NCBI RefSeq assembly: GCF_012932965.1
Contig: NZ_JABBXH010000003.1
Coordinates: forward strand, 496,001-560,000
Length of the DNA: 64,000 bases
Reading direction: 5' to 3'
Origin: Thalassotalea algicola
Lineage (GTDB): Bacteria > Pseudomonadota > Gammaproteobacteria > Enterobacterales > Alteromonadaceae
Of this stretch, positions 8,433-16,482 are shown piece by piece; within the stretch, counting starts at the first letter, position 1, and the number at the start of each line of letters is the position of its first letter. A program made the translations under genes and the position numbers. The notes under the pieces were generated by a model, which did not search any database, was not told the DNA's origin, and worked only from the letters and a program-made list of their open reading frames with translations.

Positions 8433-9074
8433 ATGAATAGTAATGGTTATATTTCTCAAAATGTTGCAACTACAAAGCGTTGGTTTGATGTTGCTGTGTC
8501 TTCTGTAGGTCTTGTATTAACTTTACCGCTGTTTGTTATTATTGCCTCGGCAATTAAGTTAACTAGTAAAGGACCTATTTTTTACAAACAACAGCGGGTC
8601 GGTGCCATTTCTCCCAATAAAATCCGTTACTTTAATATGATTAAATTTCGGACAATGCGGGTTGATGCCGAAGCCACTACAGGCGCAATTTGGGCGAGTG
8701 CTAACGATGATAGATTAACGAGTGTTGGTCGTTTTTTAAGGAAGGTTCGATTGGATGAATTGCCCCAGTTTATCAACGTTATTAAGGGGGAAATGTCTCT
8801 AATTGGTCCTCGGCCAGAACGCCCAGAGATCGCTGAAAATCTAGAGAAAAATATTCCCCTGTATAATGAACGCACCTATCAAGTTGTCCCAGGTATAACT
8901 GGGTTGGCACAAATAAACCAGGGCTACGATACGTCTTTAGATGACGTACGCTCTAAAATCGCATATGACTTTGCTTATTCAATGTCGTTAACTTCAATTA
9001 CTCGATGGTTGTATATGGATATAAAAATTATGTTGAAAACTGTAATGATTATGGTTTTAGGTAGAGGCCGATAA
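8433..9074 (+). CDS. Undecaprenyl-phosphate sugar phosphotransferase (SypR-like)
   Basis: This is a 213-residue bacterial sugar transferase (PF02397) that starts repeat-unit synthesis by moving a sugar-1-phosphate onto undecaprenyl phosphate. It has one membrane segment (VAVSSVGLVLTLPLFVIIAS) and the family motifs GPIFYKQQRVG, KFRTMRVDAE, DELPQFINVIKGEMSLIGPRPE and PGITGLAQI. It is the short, single-helix form without the WcaJ N-terminal domain. The ATG at 8433 has AAGGAG 6 bases upstream; a start at 8367 would lie inside the previous gene. It closes the first polysaccharide operon. Confidence 0.93.
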   Translation: MNSNGYISQNVATTKRWFDVAVSSVGLVLTLPLFVIIASAIKLTSKGPIFYKQQRVGAISPNKIRYFNMIKFRTMRVDAEATTGAIWASANDDRLTSVGRFLRKVRLDELPQFINVIKGEMSLIGPRPERPEIAENLEKNIPLYNERTYQVVPGITGLAQINQGYDTSLDDVRSKIAYDFAYSMSLTSITRWLYMDIKIMLKTVMIMVLGRGR

Positions 9075-9082
9075 ATGAATTA

Positions 9083-9111
9083 TTGACAAATTAACTACGA
9101 TTACTCTTAAT
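9083..9111 (+). promoter_or_regulatory. Possible sigma-70 promoter before the YvcK-like gene
   Basis: TTGACA at 9083-9088, a 17-base spacer and CTTAAT at 9106-9111. The -35 box is perfect and the -10 box is fair. It would give the YvcK-like gene its own transcript. Confidence 0.35.
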
Positions 9112-9143
9112 AAAATGAAGGTAAAGTAATGAGATCGTAGATT

Positions 9144-10037
9144 TTGGCAAAGAGTAATTTACGCAATGTAACCTGTATTGGGGGAGGACATGGTTTAGGT
9201 CACCTACTATCTGTGATGTACGAGATAGAAGGTTTAATGCTAACAGGTATTGTTTGTACCACGGATAACGGCGGTTCAACTGGCAGATTAAGGGAGCAGA
9301 GTGACTCAATTGCCTGGGGAGATATAAGATATTGTCTTTCGAAACTTAGCGACAAACAGTCAACTAAATCTCTTTTATTTGAGTATCGTTTTGATAATTT
9401 AGGTGAACTAAGCGGCCACAGCTTGGGGAACTTAATGTGTTGTGCGGTAGATTCATTGTGTATTAGACCTACTGATAGCGTTAAAGTAATGCGCGAATTT
9501 TTAGGTGTGAACGTAGAGGTTTTGCCAATGTCAGATCATGCGACACACCTGATAGCAACATTAACAGATGGTAGCTATGTGTATGGCGAACTTAATGTTG
9601 ACCATAATGCAGTCAAAGGTTTAGATAGTTTAGCCTTATCCCCAGCGGTTGATGCTAGTCCAGAAGTATTGTTGGCAATTGCAAAAAGCGAGATAATTCT
9701 GCTTGGACCTGGCAGTTTTTACACAAGTGTTTTACCTAACCTATTAGTTAACAATGTTATCGATGCAATTAATGGAAATAAAAAGCTAAAAATATGGTTT
9801 ATAGTGAACGTTGAAGCAGAATTTGACGACTTGAATCATGAGCTAGATAGGCAAATTGAATTTATCCATTCTATTGGAATAATGCATCCTATTTCTCTTT
9901 TAATACCTCGAACTAGAAGTGGTGAAGCAGAATCATTGAATGTACCTTTTACAATCCTTGATGTTGATGCTGACACTAATGGTCGACATCAGGCTTCACA
10001 GCTCAAAGCGGCTTTGAGCAAGTTACTTTTTGATTAA
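9144..10037 (+). CDS. YvcK/CofD-like family protein
   Basis: This 297-residue protein has all the landmarks of the YvcK/CofD superfamily: the phosphate loop GGGHGLGHLL (about 11-20), TTDNGGSTGRLR, GDIRYCLSKL, LLFEYRF, SGHSLGNLM, LPMSDHATHL and LGPGSFYTSVLPNLLV. CofD transfers phospholactyl groups in F420 synthesis. YvcK proteins bind UDP-sugars such as UDP-GlcNAc and affect cell-wall metabolism. No F420 genes are seen here, so the YvcK-type role is more likely. Initiation is at TTG 9144 (or ATT 9141), because an in-frame stop sits at 9138. It stands alone between the sypR-like and sypA-like genes, which is unusual. Confidence 0.88.
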   Translation: MAKSNLRNVTCIGGGHGLGHLLSVMYEIEGLMLTGIVCTTDNGGSTGRLREQSDSIAWGDIRYCLSKLSDKQSTKSLLFEYRFDNLGELSGHSLGNLMCCAVDSLCIRPTDSVKVMREFLGVNVEVLPMSDHATHLIATLTDGSYVYGELNVDHNAVKGLDSLALSPAVDASPEVLLAIAKSEIILLGPGSFYTSVLPNLLVNNVIDAINGNKKLKIWFIVNVEAEFDDLNHELDRQIEFIHSIGIMHPISLLIPRTRSGEAESLNVPFTILDVDADTNGRHQASQLKAALSKLLFD

Positions 10038-10083
10038 CGCATCAGCGCTAATTTCTCATTTTTATACTAACACCATCTTCAAA

Positions 10084-10187
10084 TTGCAAATTGCAACTCA
10101 ATACGCAGAGCTTGAATGTCGCCTAATGCTGCAGTCTTTCTAAGTTGTTGAAAATTAACTGTTATATCTTTTGGTCTGATCGTTGCT
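10084..10187 (+). promoter_or_regulatory. Sigma-54 promoter with upstream activator site, before the STAS gene
   Basis: The palindrome TTGCA-AAT-TGCAA is at 10084-10096. TGGTCTGATCGTTGCT at 10172-10187 has GG at 10173-10174 and GC at 10185-10186, 10 bases apart. The palindrome centre is 96 bp from the -12 cytosine. The expected transcript start is near 10198 and the gene starts at 10227. It drives the A-B-C-D-F-E-G block. Confidence 0.75.
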
Positions 10188-10226
10188 CATAACTTTATAG
10201 CAACACATGAAAAAACCGAGGTATAT

Positions 10227-10574
10227 ATGTTAAATGAAACATTTCAATTAAATAACGACGTCGTCATTAAATTGTTTGAAGACTTAGATGCCGATGCTGT
10301 TCAAACCATGAAAGGAGACTTAGAAGCCTATAGTCAACTTTCTTCTGATCTCGTTCTTGATCTTAAGGACGTAAAATTTATTGATTCATCAGGTATTGGC
10401 GCGATCGTTTATTTATACAAACGAATGGTTGCTAAGGGGAAGTTGGTATCAGTAGTAGGTTTGAATGAACAACCGAAAGAGCTATTTGCTATGTTGATGT
10501 TAGATAAAACAATACGCTGTTTTAAGTCGCTAGAGCAATATGTTACCGAAGAAGTGAACTCAGCGGTGGTTTAA
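10227..10574 (+). CDS. sypA: STAS-domain protein, anti-sigma-antagonist type (SypA-like)
   Basis: This is a 115-residue single STAS domain. The phosphorylatable loop reads FIDSSGIGAI, with Asp53-Ser54-Ser55-Gly56, the site at which RsbW-type kinases phosphorylate such proteins. In V. fischeri, SypA must be unphosphorylated at its conserved serine for biofilm to form, and SypE sets that state. The gene at 16482 here has the SypE architecture. A good ribosome site (GAGGT) precedes the ATG. It is the first gene of a sigma-54-type operon and lies one base from the next gene. Confidence 0.92.
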   Translation: MLNETFQLNNDVVIKLFEDLDADAVQTMKGDLEAYSQLSSDLVLDLKDVKFIDSSGIGAIVYLYKRMVAKGKLVSVVGLNEQPKELFAMLMLDKTIRCFKSLEQYVTEEVNSAVV

Positions 10575-10575
10575 T

Positions 10576-11406
10576 ATGAAACGTCTTACTTTATCTTCCA
10601 TATTACTGATACCTGCGTTGTTTAACTGCAGTAGTGTTGAATATGATTCAACCCAAAAAGTAGAGCGCGAAACTGTAGAGCACTATATTGCTTCTTCTCG
10701 TAAAGAATTAGCAACATTAACTATTAATGACAGTGATCGGTGCATTAGTGGACAATTGAAGATTGCGTATCGCCTATTAGATAAAACAGAGCAAGAATAT
10801 GCGGGTCATATGTATGACGATGCGTTCATTACGTTGACCAAGTTTGATCGCCAAATACGTAAGCTGCAGTGCATCCAAAGCTACGTGGAAGGTAAATTTG
10901 GTTGCCAAGAAACCAATAAGTTTTCTGTTTTAAAAGACTGGTATAAGTCGGGGTCATTCGAACAATGTAGCGACAATCTGCAAAGTGATGAAAGCACGAT
11001 AAAATCTGAAGCCGTTGATCTTACCTCACATAACATTATTACAGAAACGCTTCATGATTTTGACCAAGCGAAGATTAAGCCTATTTATTTCCCAATGCTA
11101 GATAACTTAGTCAAACTCATGCAACATTTTCCTGCTTCTTCTTTACGAGTATTAGGGCATGCAGACAGTTTTGGGGCAGCACAATACAATGACGAACTTA
11201 GTTGGGAAAGAGCAAAAAACGTTGCTGAATATTTCTTTGAACGTGGCATTCCGTTTGAAAATATTACGCTGGTATCAAATGGTGAACTAATGTTGAGAAA
11301 TATCGAGACTTCATCTCAGCAGAGGGTTTTTAATCGGTTTACTCAACTATCGCTCAATTTAGTAATAGAAATGCCAAGCCCTATAAGGGGAGGTGACTAT
11401 GAATAA
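10576..11406 (+). CDS. sypB: OmpA-like lipoprotein (SypB-like)
   Basis: This 276-residue protein has a type II signal peptide (MKRLTLSSILLIPALFNC; lipobox LFNC). Its Cys- and acid-rich middle region has no recognised family. The C-terminal OmpA/peptidoglycan-binding domain spans about residues 165-265 (FDQAKIKPIYFPMLDNL; LRVLGHADSFGAAQYNDELS; ERAKNVAEYFFERGI). An outer-membrane lipoprotein contacting peptidoglycan next to the exporter is likely. It overlaps the SLBB gene by 8 bases. It has the position and domain of SypB in V. fischeri. Confidence 0.9.
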   Translation: MKRLTLSSILLIPALFNCSSVEYDSTQKVERETVEHYIASSRKELATLTINDSDRCISGQLKIAYRLLDKTEQEYAGHMYDDAFITLTKFDRQIRKLQCIQSYVEGKFGCQETNKFSVLKDWYKSGSFEQCSDNLQSDESTIKSEAVDLTSHNIITETLHDFDQAKIKPIYFPMLDNLVKLMQHFPASSLRVLGHADSFGAAQYNDELSWERAKNVAEYFFERGIPFENITLVSNGELMLRNIETSSQQRVFNRFTQLSLNLVIEMPSPIRGGDYE

Positions 11407-13504
11407 GTTAATCGTTTTCTTAATTGCAATATTCATAAATATTTACGCTTGTGCTGAAGATGTTTCGACTCTGAGACCTGGTGACGTGCTAAAGCTTAAC
11501 CTTCCGGGTGAAATTGAGTTTGCAGATACTTTTCAGATAAAACGAGATGGATCAATGTTTTTACCTGAGATAGGGCAAGTTGGGCTTGCTGGTATGACAC
11601 TCGAGAAGGCGTCGAGTTACTTAAAAAAGTTACTTGGTGAAGAGTACCGTGCAATAGGTGATTTCTCCCTTCAATTGGTAGAGAGACGCTTACCTATTAG
11701 GGTATTAGGTTTTGTAAAGTCTCCTGGCCTTATCGATCTACCTGCAGATGGTAATATCCAAATGGCATTGCAAGAAGCTGGAGGGCCAAGTGCCGGCGCT
11801 CAACTGGATAGAATGCAAATTAATCGACAAGGAACTGTCAATGCATTTGACTATAAAAGATATCTCGATACTGGAGATTTCAGCATTTTACCTAAATTAC
11901 AACCATTAGATGTGATTTTTGTTCCTGCATCGCCATTGATTGGCAATGTGCAAATGGAATTTGATGCGGCGACGTTGTCGGCAAGTGGTGATGGTTCTGA
12001 AGCGGCAACGGCAGTTAAAGTTTTTGGGGAGGTGCTAAAGCCAGGGGTGTTCTCGTATAAATCAGGGAATACAGTAGTCGACATGTTGATGAGGGCTGGC
12101 GGTGTTACACGATATGCAGGAGTTGAGCACATTAGAGTAATAAACCAAGGTGTACCTCAGCTATTTGATTTGAAACATTACCTGGATACTGGCGATGCCG
12201 AAAATATGCCGGTAATTACAGCAGGTTCAACTCTTTTTGTTCCTATTCAAGAGGAAGAAATTAAAACTGGTTTGCGAACAGTATATGTTATGGGGGAAGT
12301 ATTCAAACCAGGAGCGTACGAAGCTGCGACAGGTACTGCATTCTTTGACATTTTAGCAAACGCTGGTGGTCCTACTCGGTTCGCTGAGACTCGCCAGGTT
12401 CGCATTATACGTACGACCGGAAAGGTGGATGCATTTGATCTTCAAGCTTATACCGAAGGGTTAGCAGTTACCAATGTTCCCAAAATATCGCCAGGCGATG
12501 CCATCTTTGTACCAGAAAAAACAGACATGAATGAAAAGTCTTGGCTTAAGATTTCACCGAATAGAGCAATTCGTGTCATAGGTGCAGTGATTAAACCAGG
12601 TCGTTATGAGTGGGGCGATGAAATGTCGTTTCTTGATATACTTGCGCACGCAGGTGGTCCAACGCAAGATGCTGATATTTCACAAATAAAAGTATTGAAA
12701 AACGGGCGTAAAACACGAGAAAAACCTTTTGATTTAGCCGCGTTTATTTCTGATGGAGGGGATTTTTCATTATTACCTGAAGTAGGTGCTGGTGATACCA
12801 TCATAGTACCGGAAAAGCCAAGAGATGTTATTGACAATAAAGCTCGTTGGCTGCGTCAGTCTCAAGAAAGCTCTATTTATGTATTCGGCCAAGTTGGTCA
12901 ACCAGGGCGCTATGCTTTCGACAATAAATTGCATTTTCTGGATATTTTATCTGCTGCAGATGGTCCAACTCAATATGCTGACATTCATACTGTTAAAGTG
13001 ACTCATCGCAACGGCTATAGCACTAAAGTAAGCACTGTAGATTTAGGACTATATTTTGAAACTGGTGATGAAAGTTTATTGCCTTTAGTCAGAGCAGGAG
13101 ACACGATTTATATACCGCAGCGCGATAAAGTTTGGCTGGATAAGAAAAAGGAACAAACTGTAAGGATTATAGGTGCTGTAGATAAGCCAGGTCGTTATAC
13201 GTTTAGTGAAGAAATGACGGTACTAGACTTACTTGCTGAAGCTGGTGGCCCTACTGAGAACGCTCATCTGGAAAAGATAATGGTGGTCAACATTTCAACC
13301 GCTAGCGCAAACGAAAACCAAAGCCAAGTTTTTGATTTAGAAGCATTTGTAGAACGCCCCGATTTCAACACATTACCACTTGTTCGTACAGGTGATACTG
13401 TTTTTGTGCCGGATATTTCTAATAGTAATTGGAATGTATTTATCTCGAATGTAAAAGATATGGTCAGTATTGCGTCTTTAGTTGTAATTGCAGGAGGTAT
13501 TTAA
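11399..13504 (+). CDS. sypC: Multi-SLBB polysaccharide export protein, Wza family (SypC-like)
   Basis: This 701-residue protein is nearly twice the length of E. coli Wza. The ATG at 11399 is chosen over a GTG at 11393 because GGGGAGGT lies just upstream. It has a signal peptide (about 1-20), a Poly_export domain (about 24-100: LRPGDVLKLNLPGEIEF; VGLAGMTLEKASSYL) and six SLBB repeats of about 100 residues. Each repeat has the pattern V.V.G.V..PG.y..........L..AGGPT..A, as in IRVIGAVIKPGRY and VRIIGAVDKPGRY. The fifth repeat reads AADGPT. A C-terminal hydrophobic end (MVSIASLVVIAGGI) could span the outer membrane. It should form the periplasm-to-outside conduit together with the PCP at 4690. 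Confidence 0.93.
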   Translation: MNKLIVFLIAIFINIYACAEDVSTLRPGDVLKLNLPGEIEFADTFQIKRDGSMFLPEIGQVGLAGMTLEKASSYLKKLLGEEYRAIGDFSLQLVERRLPIRVLGFVKSPGLIDLPADGNIQMALQEAGGPSAGAQLDRMQINRQGTVNAFDYKRYLDTGDFSILPKLQPLDVIFVPASPLIGNVQMEFDAATLSASGDGSEAATAVKVFGEVLKPGVFSYKSGNTVVDMLMRAGGVTRYAGVEHIRVINQGVPQLFDLKHYLDTGDAENMPVITAGSTLFVPIQEEEIKTGLRTVYVMGEVFKPGAYEAATGTAFFDILANAGGPTRFAETRQVRIIRTTGKVDAFDLQAYTEGLAVTNVPKISPGDAIFVPEKTDMNEKSWLKISPNRAIRVIGAVIKPGRYEWGDEMSFLDILAHAGGPTQDADISQIKVLKNGRKTREKPFDLAAFISDGGDFSLLPEVGAGDTIIVPEKPRDVIDNKARWLRQSQESSIYVFGQVGQPGRYAFDNKLHFLDILSAADGPTQYADIHTVKVTHRNGYSTKVSTVDLGLYFETGDESLLPLVRAGDTIYIPQRDKVWLDKKKEQTVRIIGAVDKPGRYTFSEEMTVLDLLAEAGGPTENAHLEKIMVVNISTASANENQSQVFDLEAFVERPDFNTLPLVRTGDTVFVPDISNSNWNVFISNVKDMVSIASLVVIAGGI

Positions 13505-14208
13505 TGGTTGTTTTACCTAGTCGATATTCTGAGGTTGAAGCGATATATGGGCAAACTATAGGGGCAAACTATCGTACGCTAGCAATTACTTCATCTGCAC
13601 CAGGAGAAGGAAAATCAACGCTTGCTGAGGCATTGGTTAAACGAGCTCAATCTGCAAATAAGCGTGTTCTATTAGTTGAACTCAATACTTTTAACCCTGT
13701 TTTCAAAGATAAGTTAGCTAGTGTATTGTCTAGTAACAATGTAAATAAAGACGAACAATTGATGTTAACTAGCCAAGATAAAAAGCTCGGCCTTTTGCAA
13801 GCCACACAGGCTAAGTCAAGTCTGGTAGATTATCGTGAGGCGAGCTTGCTTGCTGAGTCAATCAACCTTTGGCTCAACGATTTTGATTGTGTCATTTTTG
13901 ATACAGCTTCTTTGGCAATGTTGAATCAACACAACATTCCTGCAGATACTGTATGCCAAGTGTGCGATGGGGCAATTTTAGTTGTAGAGGCAGGTAGAAC
14001 ACCTGCAAATTTAATAGAAGAAGGAATAGCCAAACTTGTAGCAATGCGAGTAAATATTATTGGCACGGTCATAAATGATAAAAGTAACCCTACATTATTA
14101 GCTGAGTTGTTGCGGGAAACTCGCAAGTTTGACAAGTACCTGCCATCTTTAATGAATAAAATAAGGAAGCTACTTAGTGCTAGTTCCCTGCTCAAAGTAT
14201 CGATTTAA
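13504..14208 (+). CDS. sypD: CpsD/CapB-type BY-kinase-like ATPase, degenerate (SypD-like)
   Basis: This 234-residue P-loop protein has Walker A TSSAPGEGKSTL (Lys37), a Walker B-like FDCVIFDTASL and the usual IIGTVIND end of the fold. Two features of active tyrosine kinases are missing: the Walker A' segment reads VLLVELN where VDADLR is expected, and there is no C-terminal tyrosine cluster (one Tyr in the last 25 residues). It may be an ATPase without strong autophosphorylation. It probably partners the separate chain-length protein at 4690. The start overlaps the SLBB gene stop (TAATG); a longer frame from 13429 lies within the SLBB gene. Confidence 0.88.
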   Translation: MVVLPSRYSEVEAIYGQTIGANYRTLAITSSAPGEGKSTLAEALVKRAQSANKRVLLVELNTFNPVFKDKLASVLSSNNVNKDEQLMLTSQDKKLGLLQATQAKSSLVDYREASLLAESINLWLNDFDCVIFDTASLAMLNQHNIPADTVCQVCDGAILVVEAGRTPANLIEEGIAKLVAMRVNIIGTVINDKSNPTLLAELLRETRKFDKYLPSLMNKIRKLLSASSLLKVSI

Positions 14209-14220
14209 AGGAATAAACAA

Positions 14221-16482
14221 ATGACCACTATCGAAGCAAATAAAGGTCAAGTTAGCGTGTTATTTGTTGATGATGAGCGTGCAATATTAGCCGCCATTAA
14301 ACGATTGACGCGAAACATACCTGCAAGGTTCTATTTTTCAAATAGCCCTATAGAAGCTCTTGAGCTAATCGTAAAGGAAAAGCTGGATATAATTATTTCA
14401 GATATGAGAATGCCTGAAATGGATGGGATTACGTTTTTATCTCATGTGGCTGAAAATTACCCTGAAACAATACGAATAATGTTAACGGGGAATGCAGAAT
14501 CAGATGTTGTAATGTCGGCCATTAATAAAGGAAGAATCTGGAGTTTTATAGAAAAACCTTGGGATCCAGAGCAGTTAATTTTAACGATAAAACAAGCGAT
14601 ACAAACACGAAATTTAATGCGCTCTCGTGTTAATCATCTATATCAAGAGTTAGAACAGGCAAAGCAATTAGCTGACTCTGGCTCAAAAGAAAAAAGTAAC
14701 TTCTTGGCAGTAATGAGTCACGAAATCCGCACACCTATGAATGCAATGCTTGGGTCAATGGAGTTACTTTCAAGCACTAATTTGGATGAACCACAACGTG
14801 CATTAATTTCCAACGCTCTAACAGCGGGTGAATCATTATCTACATTGGTAAACGATATTCTCGACTTTTCTAAAATAGAAGCCGGAAAATTACAGCTGAA
14901 GCCAGCAGAACTCAATACAATAGAATTAGTAGATTACCTGCACAGTCTATTCATTGAGCGAGTGAAAGAGAAAGGTATAGGCTTAATGTTTTGCATTTCT
15001 CCTAAGTTATCGGCGCAATTGTTCCTTGACGATCAACGAGTAAAGCAAATTTTAATAAACTTAATCGCCAATGCCATCAAATTTACTCTTGAGGGCGGTG
15101 TAGAAATTAGCGTATATGGCAATGAAAATTTAATTCATTTTGAAGTGAAGGACACTGGCATTGGTATCAAAAATGAAGACATTTCTAAGTTATTTAATAA
15201 GTTTGTGCAAGCCGATTCTTCTTATAAGCGCCAATTTGAAGGAACAGGCTTAGGACTCGCTATTACTAAACAACTTGTTGAATTAATGGGAGGAGAAGTA
15301 AGGGTTGGTTCTACCGAAGGTAAAGGTAGCACCTTTTTAGTAGCTATACCGCATGAGTACTACTCTCGTCCTATTATTGATTCTGAATTAGCGCGCCCCA
15401 AACAGCTCACTTGTTATAACTTTAGTCGTTATAGTGAGGCTTCATTAAAGAAACAGCTTCATTTATGGGGTTGTGAAGTTAACTTTGTACAAGAAAAATC
15501 TCAACCTACTAAAATTGTTGTGTACGAAGAAGAAAATAATTTAGCAACAAAACAGGAGTGTGTTCAATTTGATCGGTTTTGGACAGATTCATATTCAGCA
15601 TTGCTTTCGTTTGTATTTGGACAAGGAGCACCTTTAAATGCCGAACTGAATTTGGGAGAGTACACTTGTATAGGTGCTGGAGAGCATATTCTAGTAGTTG
15701 AAGATAGCTTACCAAACCAACTAGTTATTAGAACTATGTTGGAACGAGTAGGCTACAAGGTCGATATTGCTAATAATGGTAAAGAAGCAATCAAGGCTGT
15801 TGATGACTTTGATTATCAACTTGTATTAATGGATCTATCAATGCCTGTTATGGATGGAGCCCAAGCTTGTAGAATAATCAGATCAAAATCAGATAAGTTT
15901 GCCAAATTACCGATATGGGCAATGACTGCCAATGTAACCAAAGATGATATGCAACATTGCTTTGAAGCTGGAATGAATGAATTTATTGAAAAGCCCATAA
16001 ATAGAGACGTATTACTGTTTAAAATACATGAGTTTTTCAAATTAACTCGCCACAATAATGTAAGTGAATGTGGAGATTTAAATACTTCTAAAAGTGCTGT
16101 GAGCAACACTTACACTAAACGTGTTGAAGAGGTTGAGGTTCTTAATCATGATGTGACAAATCAACTTAAAATAGATGTTGGAGATGATATTTTTATAAAA
16201 GTTATTGATTTATTTATAAAAGAAACTGACAGGCGAATTGTTGTTATAAAACAGGCGGCTCTTGAAGATGATATTCAACAAATTGAAAAAGAAGCTCACG
16301 CGATTAAAAGCAGCGCATCAAGCGTAGGTGCTATTGCTTTAGGTGATTTAGCAAGATTATTGGAATTAAGCTGCCAACAAAATAATGCGCATGAGTTACC
16401 TGAACTAGTCGCAGGTGTTAGCAAGTTAGCATTTAGTTCGCTTTCTTCATTAAAACAAAAGTATTTATTGGATAGTGCATAA
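14221..16482 (+). CDS. sypF: Hybrid histidine kinase REC-HisKA-HATPase-REC-HPt (SypF-like)
   Basis: This 753-residue cytoplasmic phosphorelay protein contains, in order: REC1 (about 12-125, Asp61 in ISDMRMPEMDG), a coiled coil, HisKA (His167 in AVMSHEIRTPMN), HATPase (N-box LINLIANAIKF; VKDTGIGIK; GTGLGLAI), REC2 (about 488-605, Asp538 in LMDLSMPVMDG) and HPt (His693 in EAHAIKSSAS). No transmembrane or periplasmic sensor is present, unlike V. fischeri SypF. The N-terminal REC could take a signal from another kinase. It sits between the export genes and the SypE and SypG homologues, and its HPt domain probably phosphorylates one or both. Confidence 0.93.
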   Translation: MTTIEANKGQVSVLFVDDERAILAAIKRLTRNIPARFYFSNSPIEALELIVKEKLDIIISDMRMPEMDGITFLSHVAENYPETIRIMLTGNAESDVVMSAINKGRIWSFIEKPWDPEQLILTIKQAIQTRNLMRSRVNHLYQELEQAKQLADSGSKEKSNFLAVMSHEIRTPMNAMLGSMELLSSTNLDEPQRALISNALTAGESLSTLVNDILDFSKIEAGKLQLKPAELNTIELVDYLHSLFIERVKEKGIGLMFCISPKLSAQLFLDDQRVKQILINLIANAIKFTLEGGVEISVYGNENLIHFEVKDTGIGIKNEDISKLFNKFVQADSSYKRQFEGTGLGLAITKQLVELMGGEVRVGSTEGKGSTFLVAIPHEYYSRPIIDSELARPKQLTCYNFSRYSEASLKKQLHLWGCEVNFVQEKSQPTKIVVYEEENNLATKQECVQFDRFWTDSYSALLSFVFGQGAPLNAELNLGEYTCIGAGEHILVVEDSLPNQLVIRTMLERVGYKVDIANNGKEAIKAVDDFDYQLVLMDLSMPVMDGAQACRIIRSKSDKFAKLPIWAMTANVTKDDMQHCFEAGMNEFIEKPINRDVLLFKIHEFFKLTRHNNVSECGDLNTSKSAVSNTYTKRVEEVEVLNHDVTNQLKIDVGDDIFIKVIDLFIKETDRRIVVIKQAALEDDIQQIEKEAHAIKSSASSVGAIALGDLARLLELSCQQNNAHELPELVAGVSKLAFSSLSSLKQKYLLDSA

